Position numbers and translations under genes: made by a program. The notes beneath the pieces were generated by a model that saw only the letters and a list, made by a program, of their open reading frames with translations, searched no databases and was not told where the DNA came from. DNA of 64,000 bases from Aquilaria yunnanensis (taxonomy: Eukaryota > Streptophyta > Magnoliopsida > Malvales > Thymelaeaceae). The stretch lies in the NCBI GenBank assembly GCA_039654915.1, contig CM077594.1, forward strand, positions 48,685,001 through 48,749,000, written 5' to 3'. How positions within the stretch are numbered: position 1 is the first letter of the stretch; each line of letters begins with the position of its first letter. Positions 48,453 to 58,900 of the stretch are shown piece after piece.

Positions 48453-49868
48453 TGTTAGTGTTGTGCCCAAAAAGCCAATCATGAGATGATTGTATTTTTG
48501 CACATTGAGTCATGATAGTTTATTGAGCCATTAATCCAGCAATTATGTTTGTTGTTTTGTTTATGCGTAACGTAATAAACATAATTGTAACCCTAGAATA
48601 ATGATATTCTTAAATGTCCCTAGTCTAGTATTATTGTGGAGCGGGTTGCAATAATACATAATGACTAGCATATGTGGAGACTAATATGAGATATGTAGTC
48701 TACATATGGGTACAAGTTGGAGAACTTGTGTACTGGACCGACCCACCATGAGAACACTTCATGGATCGTTATATGAGTGTCATAAGTGATTCTCATAGTG
48801 ATCATGGTATATGTAGTCTTTCGACCAAAGACCATCAAGGTTCCCTACGTGTGAGTCACATACTTTGATACTTTCCTTTGTTGCTCATAACTGAGTGAAC
48901 TTGAAGGAGGTCATTGGGTATGTCACATATCATGCGGAGGGATTTGTATGATCAAGATGGGATTTGTCCCTCCTATGTAACGGGAGTGATATCTTTAGGC
49001 CCCTTGATAGAGTGAGACTTAGAAAATGCATGGCCATGCTCCGATGAGTTGATATACGATATCAATGTCATCAGTTTAAGTTGGTCTACTCGGTAATCAA
49101 GAAACCAAAGATTGGGCTATACGAGAGTGACACATTCCATGTCTCGTGCTTAGTCTTGATATCTTGGACAAAGGGACAATGGCATATATCGGTGATGATC
49201 GTAAAGGTTTAGTCGATTCACCGATAATCTTGTCACTTGGGTAGCGATGATGTGTTGCTAGACACCGCTCATTGCTTATGATCATAAATGTGATTTATGA
49301 TCATTGCCAACATGGCAAGAGCCTATTGGATCGCACACATATAGCTATTTGGATCATTAGAGTGCATGGGCTAATTATTTGGGTTATGGTTTCACTTTAA
49401 TTTCGTATTAATAACGGGCCAAGGAGTTGAGCCATTATTAAGCCCGAAATTAAATCCTAATTGGATTAGGGCTTTGAAACCCATTAGGCCTGGAAGTTCA
49501 ATCTCACTATAAATACAACTTTTATGTGAGAAATTCGCAGGTCTCCTTGCCCTAGCCTCCCAAAAGCACAGCCGCACTCTTCTCTTGCAATTCCTTGGAG
49601 GACGCAAGCTAGCATTGCGAGCGCAAGAGAAACGCATCTGCCGGAACGTGGTGGAATCGTGGTGATCCCGAGAGGCTCGCGTGGATACCATAGAGAGCCT
49701 GAACACGTCAACTGTTCAGGTTTTGTGATTCGACTCTACAGTTGAGTGAGAGATCTCAACCGAAAATTACGTATGAAATTTTCGAACACCCGGTTTACCC
49801 CATTTCACTTGGATCCTGGAGGGTTTCGGTTAAATTCCGCAGCGCTATTTGGCTCCCGAAACCCAACA
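48453..49868 (+). mobile_element. Solo copia LTR in the satellite, no matching target duplication
   Basis: It is a complete 1416-bp LTR (TGTTAG to CCCAACA) with satellite on both sides. The five bases before it are CATTC and after it GTTTC, so a simple insertion is not supported. Recombination between LTRs of two different elements would give this structure and would also delete or rearrange satellite. Confidence 0.92.
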
Positions 49869-49969
49869 GTTTCGAATGTCTCCATTTCATTCCAAACTAG
49901 TTGTGAATGTTTCCATTCCATTCCAAATAAGTTGTGAATGTTTCCATTTCATTCAAACTAGTTGTTAAT
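49869..49969 (-). repeat. 31-bp satellite, array E
   Basis: About three units in the orientation of array D lie between the solo copia LTR and the start of the Tat element. They end GTTGTTAAT just before the LTR start TGATAGCC. Confidence 0.93.
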
Positions 49970-50667
49970 TGATAGCCGAAGGACTATCGCCTCTCCTAGA
50001 AGGTACCTCCTACCAAAAGCATGCTCAGGAAACCTGGCACCATCCGAGGGAGGCACTAGTACTGACCTCGGACTAGGGAGGCACTAGTACTGACCTCGAA
50101 CTAGGCGAATTCCAGTGCCTCGAACTCGGGATTTAGCCTAGTATCCCAGAGAACTCCAAAGGTGTAGACAGCCCCCTCGGGGTATTAAACGAATCGCCTT
50201 CGGCATAGAAGAACCAGCTACCGCAAGCAAGAGAGGATCTCCCGAAGGCGGAACCTCCGAGCTAGGCAGCTCCCCGAACTGCGAACATAACTCCCGAAGA
50301 AGGGTGTTCGTCTCAGAGAACGACCTCGCCCGAAGGACATCGGGAGTACGGCAAGAGCATTTAAGGAGCCTCTGACACATCGCCCACAGACGCACCATGT
50401 CACCTCAAACGACGCTCTGACATGCCCAGGCCTTGTCACAACCTGTCTCGGACCAAGGCTCGAGGGAGCCTACAAACAGCTACTTGTCCCCTATGCCCAA
50501 AGGTACATAGCAGATCTGGCCGAACATGTGTCACGATCTGAACGGGCCAGACACTTCTATAAATACCAAGGAGCAGCTCCTTGCAAACGGTTGTTGGTCA
50601 GTCAGTTGAGAGGATACGAACAGGCAAGGCCACAAAACCCTTGAGTGCTCTCTTTCCTTCACCTGAC
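49970..50667 (+). mobile_element. 5' LTR of the Tat element, 3' part deleted
   Basis: It starts TGATAGCCGAAGGACTATCG at the satellite edge. It lacks the GGGCGTCGG block and the CATCA end seen in the related LTRs, and it passes into gag near 50667 without a primer site. The exact breakpoint is uncertain by some tens of bases. Confidence 0.75.
50558..50565 (+). promoter_or_regulatory. TATA box of the Tat 5' LTR
   Basis: TATAAATA is followed by CCAAGGAGCAGCTCC. The start of transcription would fall near 50590. It is predicted from sequence and spacing only. Confidence 0.55.
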
Positions 50668-50683
50668 GAAGTACAGACGCAGC

Positions 50684-52967
50684 ATGATGATGCACGGTGC
50701 GGACGACGCCACCTTGTGCAAGTGCTTCGAGGTCACCCTCTCTGGGCCAGCAACCGCGTGGTACAACTCCTTGGCTCCAGGAATCATCGGAAAGTTCCAG
50801 GAGTTATCAACAGCCTTCACCCAACAGTTCATCAGGAGTCGCCCGACGGTGAAGATGCCCGTTCAAATGTTCGACATAGCGCAAAGAAGCGGAGAAACTA
50901 TACGCGACTACGTCGAGAGGTTCAACAGAGAGGCTTTAAGTGTTCCAGACTTTCGGCCTGAAATACGCATCCTCGCCATGACAATGGGCCTTCGGAGGGA
51001 TTCCCAACTCTTCTATGAATTCTCCAAGGACCCTCCAAACACACTGGGCGAATTCTACCGACGGGCCGAACAACACATGACGGCCGAAGAACTAAGAATG
51101 GGCGGACCCAGGCCCGAGCACACCCGTGGCGAAGGGTCCAGCCAGCAGGCAAGCTATCCGACCGACCAGCCACCCCGACCTCGGAAAATGCGAGGAAGGA
51201 AACCCCCGAACTTCATAGCGCTGAACACCACGAGGACCAACATCCTCATGACTCTGGAGAGGCAGGGAACACAAGTTCAGAGGCCAAGGGTCATGACCGC
51301 TGAAAATAGAAAAAACATGAAGAAGTTCTACCAATTTCATCGCGATCATGGCCACGACACCGAGGATTGCTTCCAGCTGAAGAAGTATATTGAATCGCTG
51401 ATAAAACAAGGCCAACTTCGGCGGTACCTACGGTTGCCTTCCCCGAAGGGGAGGAAAGAGGAGGAAGGAAAGGTAGAAGATGAGGACTACGACTCCGACA
51501 GGCGGAGAAACCGAAGTCCGAAGAGGCGCCCTCCACCCCCTACGAGAGTCATACAAACAATCACGACGGGGCTCCCATCCTCGGAAAGGAAAAGGAAGGC
51601 CAGGGAAATAGCTGTGATGGACTATCAAAGTCCGGCGAAGAAGCTATCCCGAAAAGATGGTTCCACAGTCGTCTTTCCTCACGACGACCCACTCCTGATC
51701 ATGGCAAGAATTGGAAACTGGGATGTCAAAAGGGTATTACTTGATGACGGATCAAACGCTGACGTCCTATTTTCACAACTGCTGTCGAGCTTGGGCATAT
51801 CCATCAGCGATCTCAAGCCTGTCACTTCACCGACCTTCGGGGTAGGACCGTCCGAGTTACCCGTCCTCGGATGCATCGACCTTCCATTAATGATGAGAGG
51901 GACTTCGGTCAAAGGACCAGCTGAGTTGTTTGCCTCGACAATGGCGAGGTTCATCGTCATGGATGTCCCCTCATCATACAACGCCATCCTTGGAAGGCAG
52001 ACGCAGGGAAATCTGTACATTCGCCCTGACGTGAGGTATTTGACTGTCACTTTCGTCACCAAGGAAGGAGATGCAGAAATCTTCATAGATCAAGGCGAAG
52101 TAAGAAAGGTGTTCGTCAAAGCCCGAAAAGCTCCAGCAAACAATTCCACACAAGCTGTAGAAGTAGGGGCTTCAAAGTCAAAAAATGGCGAGAAAGAAGA
52201 TTCTGGCAAGGTAGAAATGGAAGAAGTGGAACTTATCCTAGGACGAAGAACCCGAATAGGGAAAAACTTGTCCGAAGGAGATAAGAAAAAACTTGTATCC
52301 TTTCTGATAATGAATAAAGACCTGTTCGCCTACTCGCCGAAAGACATGCCGGGGGTAAATCCGCGCGTAGTACAACATAGCCTCAAAGTAAGTCCGGAAG
52401 CAAAACCTGTCCGGCAAAAGAAACGGGGCATTTCAGCCCATAAAAATGACTTCGTCAAGACCGAAGTCCAACGTTTATTGGAGGCAGATGTAATTGGGGA
52501 GGTCAAGTACCCCGAATGGCTAAGCAATGTGGTTATCGCCACAAAAGAAGGAAGCAACAAACTTCGGATGTGCATCGACTTCATAAACCTGAACGATGCT
52601 TGCCCAAAAGATTCATATCCTCTCCCGCCAATAGATCAACTGGTAGATTCAACAGCCGAATACGGGCTCCTAAGTTTCCTAGACGCCTTCAGCGGCTACC
52701 ATCAAATAAAGATGGACCCTGAAGACGAAGAAAAAACAGCCTTCATCACCGAGGGGGGGACGTACTGTTACACCAGGATACCCTTCGGGCTCAAAAACGC
52801 AGGAGCCACCTACCAGAGGTTGATGAGCAAGGTCTTTGATGACCAAATAGGGAGGAACATGGAAGTCTACGTAGATGACATGATAGTCAAAAGCAAGCTG
52901 TCTGTTGACCATGTCACAGACCTAAGGGAGACTTTTCACCAGCTCAGGACCTTCGGAATTCGCCTTA
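50684..52967 (+). pseudogene. Tat gag-protease-reverse transcriptase, N-terminally truncated and cut by Copia-C
   Basis: The frame is open from a TGA at 50642-50644 to the Copia-C insertion. The first ATG is 50684. Gag is recognisable from GADDATLCKCFEVTLSGPA and the FHRDHGHDTEDCF motif (about 51328-51372), but the N-terminal part of gag is missing. Protease shows LLDDGSNADVLF (about 51740-51773). Reverse transcriptase shows CIDFINLNDACPKD, SFLDAFSGYHQI, PFGLKNAGATYQRLM and YVDD (52868-52879). The last native codons are FGIR plus CTT; beyond 52967 the frame runs into the copia LTR and ends at 52999. Codon usage is GC-richer than in the copia genes. Confidence 0.92.
52963..52967. other. Left target-site duplication of Copia-C (CCTTA)
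   Basis: CCTTA precedes the 5' LTR and recurs right after the 3' LTR (61291-61295). Taking one copy away restores a continuous Tat reading frame (FGIR-L-NPEKC). Confidence 0.97.
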
Positions 52968-53792
52968 TGTTAGTGTTGTGCCCAAAACGCCAATCATGAG
53001 ATGATTGTATTTTTGCAAATTGAGTCATGATATTTTATTGAGGCATTAATCCAGCAATTTTGTTTATTGTTTTGTTTCTGCGTAACGTAATAAACATAAT
53101 TGTAACCCTAGAATAATGATATTCTTAAACGTCCCTAGTCTAGTATTATTGTGGAGCGGGTTGCAATAATACATAATGACTAGCATATGTGGAGACTAAT
53201 ATGAGATATGTAGTCTACATATGGGTACAAGTTGGAGAACTTGTGTACTGGACCGACCCACCATGAGAACACTTCATGGATCGTTATATGAGTGTCATAA
53301 GTGATTCTCATAGTGATCATGGTATATGTAGTCCTTCGACCTAAGATCATCAAGGTTCCCTACATGTGAGTCACATACTTTGATACTTTCCTTTGTTGCT
53401 CGTAACTGAGTGAACTTGAAGGAGGTCATTGGGTATGTCACATATCATGCGGAGGGATTTGTATGATCAAGATGGGATTTGTCCCTCCTATGTAACGGGA
53501 GTGATATCTTTGGGCCCCTTGATAGAGTGAGACTTAGAAAATGCATGGCCATGCTCCGATGAGTTGATATATGATATCAATGTCATCAGTTTAAGTTAGT
53601 CTACTCGGTAATCAAGAAACCAAAGATTGGGCTATACGAGAGTGACACATTCCATGTCTCGTGCTTAGTCTTGATATCTTGGACAAAGGGACAATGGCAT
53701 ATATCGGTGATGATCATAAAGGTTTAGTCGATTCACCGACAATCTTGTCACTTGGGTAGCAATGATGTGTTGCTAGACACCGCTCATTGCTT

Positions 53793-53819
53793 ATGATCAT
53801 AAATGTGATTTATGATCGT
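53793..53819. promoter_or_regulatory. Inverted repeat in LTR U3
   Basis: The 12-base arms ATGATCATAAAT and ATTTATGATCAT flank a GTG loop. In Copia-C one base is changed (G at 53818); in the LTR at 20178 the arms are perfect (21003-21029). The repeat recurs about 230 bases upstream of the TATA box in every LTR copy that retains the region. It could be a protein-binding or cruciform site; function unknown. Confidence 0.6.
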
Positions 53820-54022
53820 TGCCAATATGGCAAGAGCCTATTGGGTCGCACACATAGAGCTATTTGGATCATTAGAGTGCATGGGCTAATTATTTGGGTT
53901 ATGGTTTCACTTTAATTTCGTATTAATAATGGGCCAAGGAGTTGAGCCATTATTAAGCCCGAAATTAATTCCTAATTGGATTAGGGCTTTGAAACCCATT
54001 AGGCCTGGAAGTTGAGTCTCAC

Positions 54023-54030
54023 TATAAATA
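54023..54030 (+). promoter_or_regulatory. TATA box of the Copia-C 5' LTR
   Basis: TATAAATA is followed about 25-35 bases later by GCAGGTCTCC, the probable transcription start area. The same sequence is at 60930-60937 in the 3' LTR. Confidence 0.65.
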
Positions 54031-54384
54031 CAACTTTTAAGTGAGAAATTCGCAGGTCTCCTTGCCCTAGCCTCCCAAAAGGACAGCCACACTCTTCTCT
54101 TGCAATTCCTTGGAGGACGCAAGCTAGCACTGCGAGCGCAAGAGAAACGCATCTGCCGGGACGTGGTGGAAGCGTGGTGATCCCGAGAGGCTCGTGTGGA
54201 TACCATAGAGAGCCTGAACACGTCAACTGTTCAGGTTTTGTGATTCGACTCTACAGTTGAGTGAGAGATCTCAACCGAAAATTAGGTATGAAATTTTCGA
54301 ACACCCGGTTTACCCCGTTTCACTTGGATCCTGGAGGGTTTCGGTTAAATTCCGCTGCGCTGTTCTGATCCCGAAACCCAACAG

Positions 54385-54396
54385 TGGTATCAGAGC
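54385..54396 (+). other. Primer-binding site of Copia-C (initiator Met-tRNA type)
   Basis: TGGTATCAGAGC stands one base after the LTR end, the usual distance for plant copia elements. Confidence 0.96.
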
Positions 54397-54740
54397 TACT
54401 TGTGAAACCCTAAATCGGGATTGAGTGTTGAATCGCATGATGCTATGTCTTCGATTGGTTTTCGGCCATGATTAATTAGATTGATTCATGATGCATGAAA
54501 CCGAAATTCGTAATGAACATATGAGATATATGAAGAAACGACACAAATTGGTTAATGAGATTAACCGAAATTGATAGGTATGAGATACCTATATGGATTA
54601 GGATTCTTGCAATAGTTGCAAAAACCCTAGGTTTGTTCGGATTCGGCCTGTTCGGGCACCGAAAGTAAGGTATTTTTGGTGGCTCGAATGGAGGAGTCTC
54701 GGGTGCCTACTTTCTCGAAATAGAAGATTTCGGGCTAAGC

Positions 54741-54862
54741 AATTGTAAGACAATTTTTTGCGCCGGGGGGCGCTGCCCCCCACGCCCCCCGCAAGGGCGG
54801 CTCCCCTTGACCCCGTCCGCTGACCGGTTAGCGGAACCACCGCCCGCTGACCGGCCAGCGGG
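54741..54862 (+). other. Cluster of RNA hairpins in the Copia-C leader
   Basis: The segment holds, in order: AATTGT/ACAATT around AAG (54741-54755); GGGGGG/CCCCCC around CGCTG (54765-54781), alternatively pairing with CGCCCCCC at 54783-54790; CCGCTGACCGGTTAGCGG (54817-54834), with a self-complementary ACCGGT loop; and CCCGCTGACCGGCCAGCGGG (54843-54862). The place between primer site and gag is where retroelement packaging and dimerisation signals lie; that role is inferred. Confidence 0.6.
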
Positions 54863-55144
54863 ACCGCCGTATGCGAAGCGCCACATAAATAAAAACTGGT
54901 TAATCAATACGCGAAAATTGGCATGCATCTTTGTTGAATGAGATTTCACATGATATGCTGATTGGTGTTTGAAGCATGGTGCATGGTTATAGCCCTTGAT
55001 TGGTTGTACTTGTAAATACGGCCTGCGAGTCGTGCCTTTTCTTATCACTCTCATTGTACATTCTCTTCTCACCTTACTCCCCTCGAATGTAACTCGAGGT
55101 TTCTATTATTGATGTAATGGTGCATTATGGGATCGTCCAAGGTG

Positions 55145-55902
55145 GTATGTCCAAGGAGGTGACAACAAAAAGGCAGCCAAGAAAGGAAGAGAAGGAGCTT
55201 GTGAAGACTCTTTTCTTTTCTTAGGCTTTTATGATATTCTCATTGGCTTGAGAATATCGCATAGTTTGGGCTATAACCATGTCACGTTTATTTCTTGTAA
55301 GCATGAGATGCATGTTTTATATTTGTATATGATGCATGTATAAAACAACCGGAGATAACAAATTGGTGAGATCAAAAGAAAAATCCCTCAAACAAATATT
55401 AAGTCATTAAATGTGATGCCTTCCAAATGTTGGCACTCGTCAAGACTTTGATCAACATTAGGTGGGTTTGCCAAAGCAAAGCACCTATGTTCATCTTGGT
55501 AAGGCGCGATGGGATAATAGTGATATCCAAACTGCTAACTTTGGGTTCGACTTAACTAAGTCATCCTAATAGGATTAGGGACTTAGAGGCATAGAGTTGG
55601 GCTTAAGTTCATGAGATGAGCTTGGACAAGTGTTGTTCACCCAACTATCCAAGAGTTGCATAAGATGCAATTGGCAATGAGTTGCCTACCTAAATAGCTG
55701 TAACTTGAGAGAAAAGCCAAAGCTGACTCAGGTTGTGGTCAAATATGGATCTTGGCCCGCTAGAATACCTTAGCGCCGAGGTGTTCCGAAATAATACCGA
55801 GGGTTATTATTTTGAGGAAAATAGTGGGAGTATCGTTTAATAAAAGTCCTTATTAAATGAATTAAAATACATGACTCTTACACTGCATATTTACTGTTGT
55901 AG
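55145..55902 (+). other. Predicted leader intron of Copia-C
   Basis: GTATGT at 55145-55150 is a good plant splice donor. TTTACTGTTGTAG ending at 55902 is a good acceptor, six bases before the gag-pol ATG at 55909. Removing the 758 bases would remove the upstream ATGs near the gene. The acceptor is conserved in Copia-A and Copia-B and the donor in Copia-A. This is a prediction from sequence only. Confidence 0.4.
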
Positions 55903-55908
55903 ATAACC

Positions 55909-58900
55909 ATGGCACAAAACACATCGACACTTTCGTTGCGATCGATCCTTGAGAAGGAAAAACTGAATGGGACCAACTTTCTCAAATGGTACCGAAACTT
56001 GAGGATAGTCCTCAAACAAGAGAGAAAGGCATATGTCCTAGAGCAGCCCATTCCGAATGAGCCTGCTGCCACTGCTCCAAGAGCTGAAAGGGATGCTCAC
56101 AAGAGGCATTCTGATGATGCTTTGGATGTTGCATGCCTCATGCTTATTACCATGGAATCTGAGCTTCAGAAGCAACATGAGAACATGGGGGCGTTCGATA
56201 TGATCGAACATCTCAAAATGCTTTTCCAAGAGCAAGCTAGGCATGAGAGGTTTGAGACCTCTAAGGCATTGTTTCAGTGCAAGATGTCTGAGGGAAGTCC
56301 CGTGGGTCCTCATGTGCTCAAGATGATTGGGTACATTGAGAATCTTGAGAATTTGGGATTTGCTCTTCAGAAAGAGTTGGCTATCGATGTAGTCTTGCAA
56401 TCGTTGCCTGAAAGCTACAGTCAATTCGTCATGAACTATAACATGAACGACCTAGACAAGTCCCTTCCTGAATTGCTCAACATGTTGAGAACTGCTGAGC
56501 AAAACCTTAAGAAGGCTAAGCCCATTTTGATGGTTCAAAAGGGCAAGGGAAAGGGAAAAGCCAACAAGAAGAAGGATAAAGCTAATGGAAAGTCCAATGC
56601 TAGTTCTTCTTCAGCTACACTGAAACCAAAGGGTGGTGTGGCAAAGGAAGGGGAGTGCTTCCATTGTAAGCAACCTGGACACTGGAAGCGCAACTTTAAG
56701 CTCTATCTTGAAGAACTTGCTAAGGAAAAGGGAAGTAAGACTTCCACTTCAGGTATTTTTGTTATAGAGGCTAACTTTTCTACTTCCTCATCTTGGGTAT
56801 TGGATACTGGATGTGGATCTCACATTTGTGCAAATGTGCAGGATCTAAGTAGAAGTAGAAGATTGGCCCGAGGTGAAGTGGACCTACGTGTTGGAAATGG
56901 AGCAAGGGTTGCTGCCTTAGCCATAGGGACTTATGTTCTCACTTTACCTAGTGGATTAGTTTTAGAATTAGACAACTGCTACTTTGTGCCTACTATTAGT
57001 AGAAATTTGATTTCTGTTTCTTGTTTGGACAAGAAAGGTTTTTCATTTATAATAAAGGACAAATGTTGTTCTATTTATTTGAATGAAATCTTTTATGGTA
57101 GTGCTCAACTTAGCAATGGGTTGTATGTTCTAGACCTTGAAGATCCAATCTATAATGTGAATACCAAGAAGGTCAGATTAAATGATTCAAACTTGACCTA
57201 TCTCTGGCACTGTCGCTTGGGCCATATAAATGAGACCCGCATATCCAAGCTCCATAAGGATGGACTCTTGGACTCATTTGATTTTGAATCATATGAGACA
57301 TGTGAGTCATGTTTGTTGGGCAAGATGACCAAAGCCCCATTCACAGGGCAAAGTGAAAGGGCTAATGACTTACTAGGACTCATACATAGTGATGTATGTG
57401 GCCCTATGTCTACACAAGCTAGAGGAGGTTCCCAATACTTCATTACTTTCACTGATGACTTCAGCAGATATGGTTATGTGTATCTTATGAGACACAAGTC
57501 AGAATCCTTTGAAAAGTTCAAAGAATTCAAGAATGAAGTAGAGAATCAACTCGGGAAGAGTATCAAAGTGCTTCGATCAGATCGAGGTGGAGAGTACTTG
57601 GATCGAGAATTCCTTGACTATCTGAAGGAGTGTGGTATAGTATCACAACTCACTCCACCAGGTACACCTCAATGGAATGGTGTTTCTGAAAGGAGAAATC
57701 GAACTCTGTTAGACATGGTTCGCTCCATGATGAGTCAAGCTGACCTTCCAAACTCCTTTTGGGGACATGCTCTAGAAACAGCCGCTTTTACACTAAACCG
57801 AGTTCCATCTAAATCGGTTCAAAAGACACCATATGAGATATGGAGTGGGAGGCGTCCCAATTTGTCTTTTATGAAGATTTGGGGCTGTGACGCTTATGTA
57901 AAACGTCAATCCTCTAACAAACTAGGGCCCAAATCTCAAAAATGTCTTTTTGTTGGGTATCCCAAAGAAACAAAGGGTTACTATTTCTACAATCCCTCTG
58001 AGCAAAAAGTGTTTGTTGCTCGAACTGGTGTCTTTTTGGAGAAAGAGTTTATCTCTAAAGGAACTAGTGGGAGGAAAGTAGAACTTGAAGAAATTCAAGA
58101 ACAACAAGAAGACATCGAACCTGAAATGGAACCTGAACAGACACCACAAGATGTTGTGGTTCAAGAGTCTGTTCCTGTAGCACAAAGCCCACGTAGGACT
58201 GGTAGGATTCGGCGTGAGCCCGAGAGATATGGATTTCTCGTGACTCACACCGGTGATGTGATGCTCATGGATCAAGATGAGCCCACAACCTACCAACAAG
58301 CTATGTCGGGGCCTGACTCTGAGAAGTGGCTAATGGCCATGAAATCCGAGATGGAATCCATGTATGAAAACCAAGTATGGACTTTGGTTGACCCACCTGA
58401 AGGGGTAAAACCCATAGGGTGCAAATGGGTTTTCAAGAAGAAAACTGACATGGATGGTAATGTGATTACCTATAAGGGACGATTGGTCGCAAAAGGTTTC
58501 AAGCAAATTCATGGTATTGACTATGATGAAACTTTTTCACCAGTTGCTATGCTTAAATCCATCCGAATTTTGTTTGCTATTGCTGCACACTATGATTATG
58601 AGATATGGCAAATGGATGTCAAAACTGCATTCCTAAATGGAAAGCTACTTGAGGATGTGTACATGACACAACCTGAGGGTTTTGTCACTCCTGGGAATGC
58701 CAATAAAGTGTGCAAATTGCAAAGGTCCATTTATGGACTGAAGCAAGCTTCTCGAAGTTGGAATCTTCGTTTTGATGATGCAATCAAAGAGTTTGGTTTT
58801 ATCAAAAATGAAGATGAACCTTGTGTCTACAAGAAGGTTAGTGGGAGCGCTATTGTCTTCTTGGTGTTGTATGTAGATGACATACTACTCATCGGGAATG

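Larger units (their letters stand above)
52968..54383 (+). mobile_element. 5' LTR of Copia-C
   Basis: It is 1416 bp, TGTTAG to CCCAACA. It drives transcription from the TATA box at 54023-54030. Downstream of the likely start, the RNA can fold a hairpin CCTGAAC/GTTCAGG (54213-54235) near the R/U5 part. Confidence 0.98.
54384..55908 (+). mobile_element. Leader of Copia-C
   Basis: This is a long untranslated leader of 1525 bases between the 5' LTR and the gag-pol ATG. It contains the primer site, a cluster of GC-rich hairpins (54741-54862), many upstream ATGs and a probable intron (55145-55902). No protein of its own is supported. Confidence 0.85.

Noticed and set aside
53907..54226. Antisense open frames of 75 and 104 codons recurring in almost every copia LTR (also at 8337, 14461, 15990, 21117, 49392, 60814)
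   Set aside because: They recur only because the LTR recurs. They lie opposite the R/U5 region, have no known domain and differ by frame-breaking changes in some copies. Nothing indicates translation.
54598..55072. Two antisense frames in the copia leader (80 and 121 codons)
   Set aside because: They are driven by the GC-rich hairpin block and not kept in Copia-A.
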